6,213 nucleotides of DNA from contig JAJFFA010000871.1 in assembly GCA_021776885.1 (NCBI GenBank), positions 1 to 6,213 of the forward strand. Reading direction: 5' to 3'. The DNA comes from Planctomycetota bacterium (GTDB taxonomy: Bacteria; Planctomycetota; UBA1135; GCA-002686595). Below the pieces are notes generated by a model. The model was not told where the DNA came from. It saw nothing but the letters and a program-made list of their open reading frames with translations, and did not search any database. This document shows positions 5,261-6,213 of the stretch, one piece after another (within the stretch, counting starts at the first letter, position 1; each line of letters opens with the position of its first letter). The position numbers and the translations under genes are program-made.

Positions 5261-6213
5261 ATGCCGTCCCAGACCATCCCTGCCGATCCCCTCGCCCGCC
5301 TGCTCGAGCTGTCGCCGGCCCTGGCCGCAGAGAAGCGCTGGTTCCACGACTGGTCGATGCTGCGCTTCGCCGCGGTCGGGCTGCTGTGCGTCCCGGGGGA
5401 CGAGCGCGAGATCGTGCGCCGCCTCTTCACCCGCGCCGAGGAGCTCAAGGCCTGCCTGCCCTGGTACAGCAGCCTGAAGAGCGATGTGCGCTTCTGCACC
5501 GCCGCCGGCCTGCTGCGCCTCGGTGTTGACGGGCGTCGTTTCCTGCACGTGCTGAAGGCCACCCGCGAGCACTTCCGCGCGCAGAAGCTCCCGCGTGGGG
5601 AGGTCGAGGAGGCCCTGGCCACCCTGGTCCTGATGCACGAAGCGCCGGATCGGCTGCCCGACGAGTCGCGGGTGCGGCGCCTGGCCTCCTGCTACGCCGG
5701 CATGAAGCAGCATCACCCGTTCCTCACGGGCCGGGACGACCTGGCCACGGCGGCCCTCTTGTCGGGCACCGAGGCCTCGGTCGAGGACGTCATCAAGCGG
5801 GTCGAGGGCATCTACTCCGCCCTGCGCCGCAGCTCCTTCGGAGCGGGCAACCCGCTGCAGCTCGCCTCGCACCTGCTGTACTTCGCGGCCTCCTCCGAGG
5901 GGACGGTGGCGCGCCGCTTCCGCGAGATCTACACGGCCTTCAAGGACCAGGGGCTGTGGATGGGCAGCGACGACTACGACGAGGTGGCCCTCTTGACCTG
6001 TTGCGATGGAGACCCGGGGCGCTTGGCACGCAGCGTCGTGGCCGCGCGCGGTCGCCTGCGCGAGAGCCTGTCGCCGCGGCCCTCGAAGCAAGAGGGCTTC
6101 ACCCTGGCGACGAGCGCGGTCTTTCTGCAGGCCGCTGCGGACAGCCCGGACCTGGTTCGGATGCACAACCTGCAGCAGCTGGCGAACCTGGCCGGCGTGG
6201 TCTCGGCCCAGCA
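5261..6213 (+). CDS. DUF4003-like protein, N-terminal 317 residues (3' end beyond window)
   Basis: The frame is open from ATG 5261 to the window end, giving 317 residues. The sequence is mostly helical and cytoplasmic in character, without signal peptide or membrane segments. Its landmarks resemble, from memory, the DUF4003 family, whose function is unknown. They are 'SSLKSDVRFCTAAGLLRLG' (70-88), 'HHPFLTGRDDLATAALLSG' (151-169), 'SFGAGNPLQLASHLLYFAA' (192-210) and 'LWMGSDDYDEVALLTCC' (232-248). The middle and last landmarks share a pattern of aromatic or leucine, G-x-D-D and then A-x-L-L. This suggests internal helical repeats, as in repeat-type scaffold proteins. Family members are about 320-350 aa, so only a short C-terminal piece is probably missing. 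The start is fixed by the TAGGGT element and palindrome just upstream. The neighbours give no hint of function. Confidence 0.75.
   Translation, partial: MPSQTIPADPLARLLELSPALAAEKRWFHDWSMLRFAAVGLLCVPGDEREIVRRLFTRAEELKACLPWYSSLKSDVRFCTAAGLLRLGVDGRRFLHVLKATREHFRAQKLPRGEVEEALATLVLMHEAPDRLPDESRVRRLASCYAGMKQHHPFLTGRDDLATAALLSGTEASVEDVIKRVEGIYSALRRSSFGAGNPLQLASHLLYFAASSEGTVARRFREIYTAFKDQGLWMGSDDYDEVALLTCCDGDPGRLARSVVAARGRLRESLSPRPSKQEGFTLATSAVFLQAAADSPDLVRMHNLQQLANLAGVVSAQ

Noticed and set aside
5042..6166. 374-codon minus-strand open frame
   Set aside because: It overlaps the end of the hypothetical gene and the whole DUF4003-like gene antisense. The sequence is Q/R/G-rich without domains.

Overview
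The window is a gene-dense, very GC-rich piece of bacterial chromosome holding six protein-coding genes. Two run off the edges. No rRNA, tRNA, CRISPR array or insertion sequence was recognised. High GC, a lipobox-bearing PQQ-like beta-propeller protein with a 'W-P-x-G-x-G-P-N-G' type N-terminus, and an S41-peptidase-like secreted protein would suit a high-GC Planctomycetota, Myxococcota or similar lineage. This assignment is an inference, since there is no marker gene in the window.

Layout, left to right. (1) Positions 1-1117, minus: N-terminal 372 residues of a probable secreted S41-family peptidase-like protein, whose catalytic part lies outside the window. (2) A 40-bp divergent intergenic region at 1118-1157 has opposing TAnnnT elements and an inverted repeat lying across both. 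(3) Positions 1158-1832 and 1829-2401, plus: a stand-alone DNA methyltransferase with DPPY and FCGGGTT motifs, overlapping by 4 bp (GTGA) with a complete 3-methyladenine (alkyladenine) DNA glycosylase. (4) Positions 2433-4088, minus: a PQQ-like beta-propeller lipoprotein converging on the glycosylase gene. (5) A 231-bp divergent spacer. (6) Positions 4320-5171, plus: an unrecognised 283-aa protein. (7) Positions 5261-6213, plus: a DUF4003-like protein, truncated by the window end.

The only functional module visible is the methyltransferase-glycosylase pair. One enzyme places methyl groups on DNA and the other removes alkylated bases, and the two are probably translationally coupled. The other genes show no obvious pathway link.

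The most distinctive regulatory signal is a repeated start architecture. Three of the gene starts have a TAnnnT hexamer ending 6-7 nt before the ATG, and a fourth has a weaker CAnnnT version. None of the four has a visible Shine-Dalgarno sequence, which points to leaderless transcripts. In all the intergenic regions concerned the -10 element overlaps a dyad symmetry that could be an operator.
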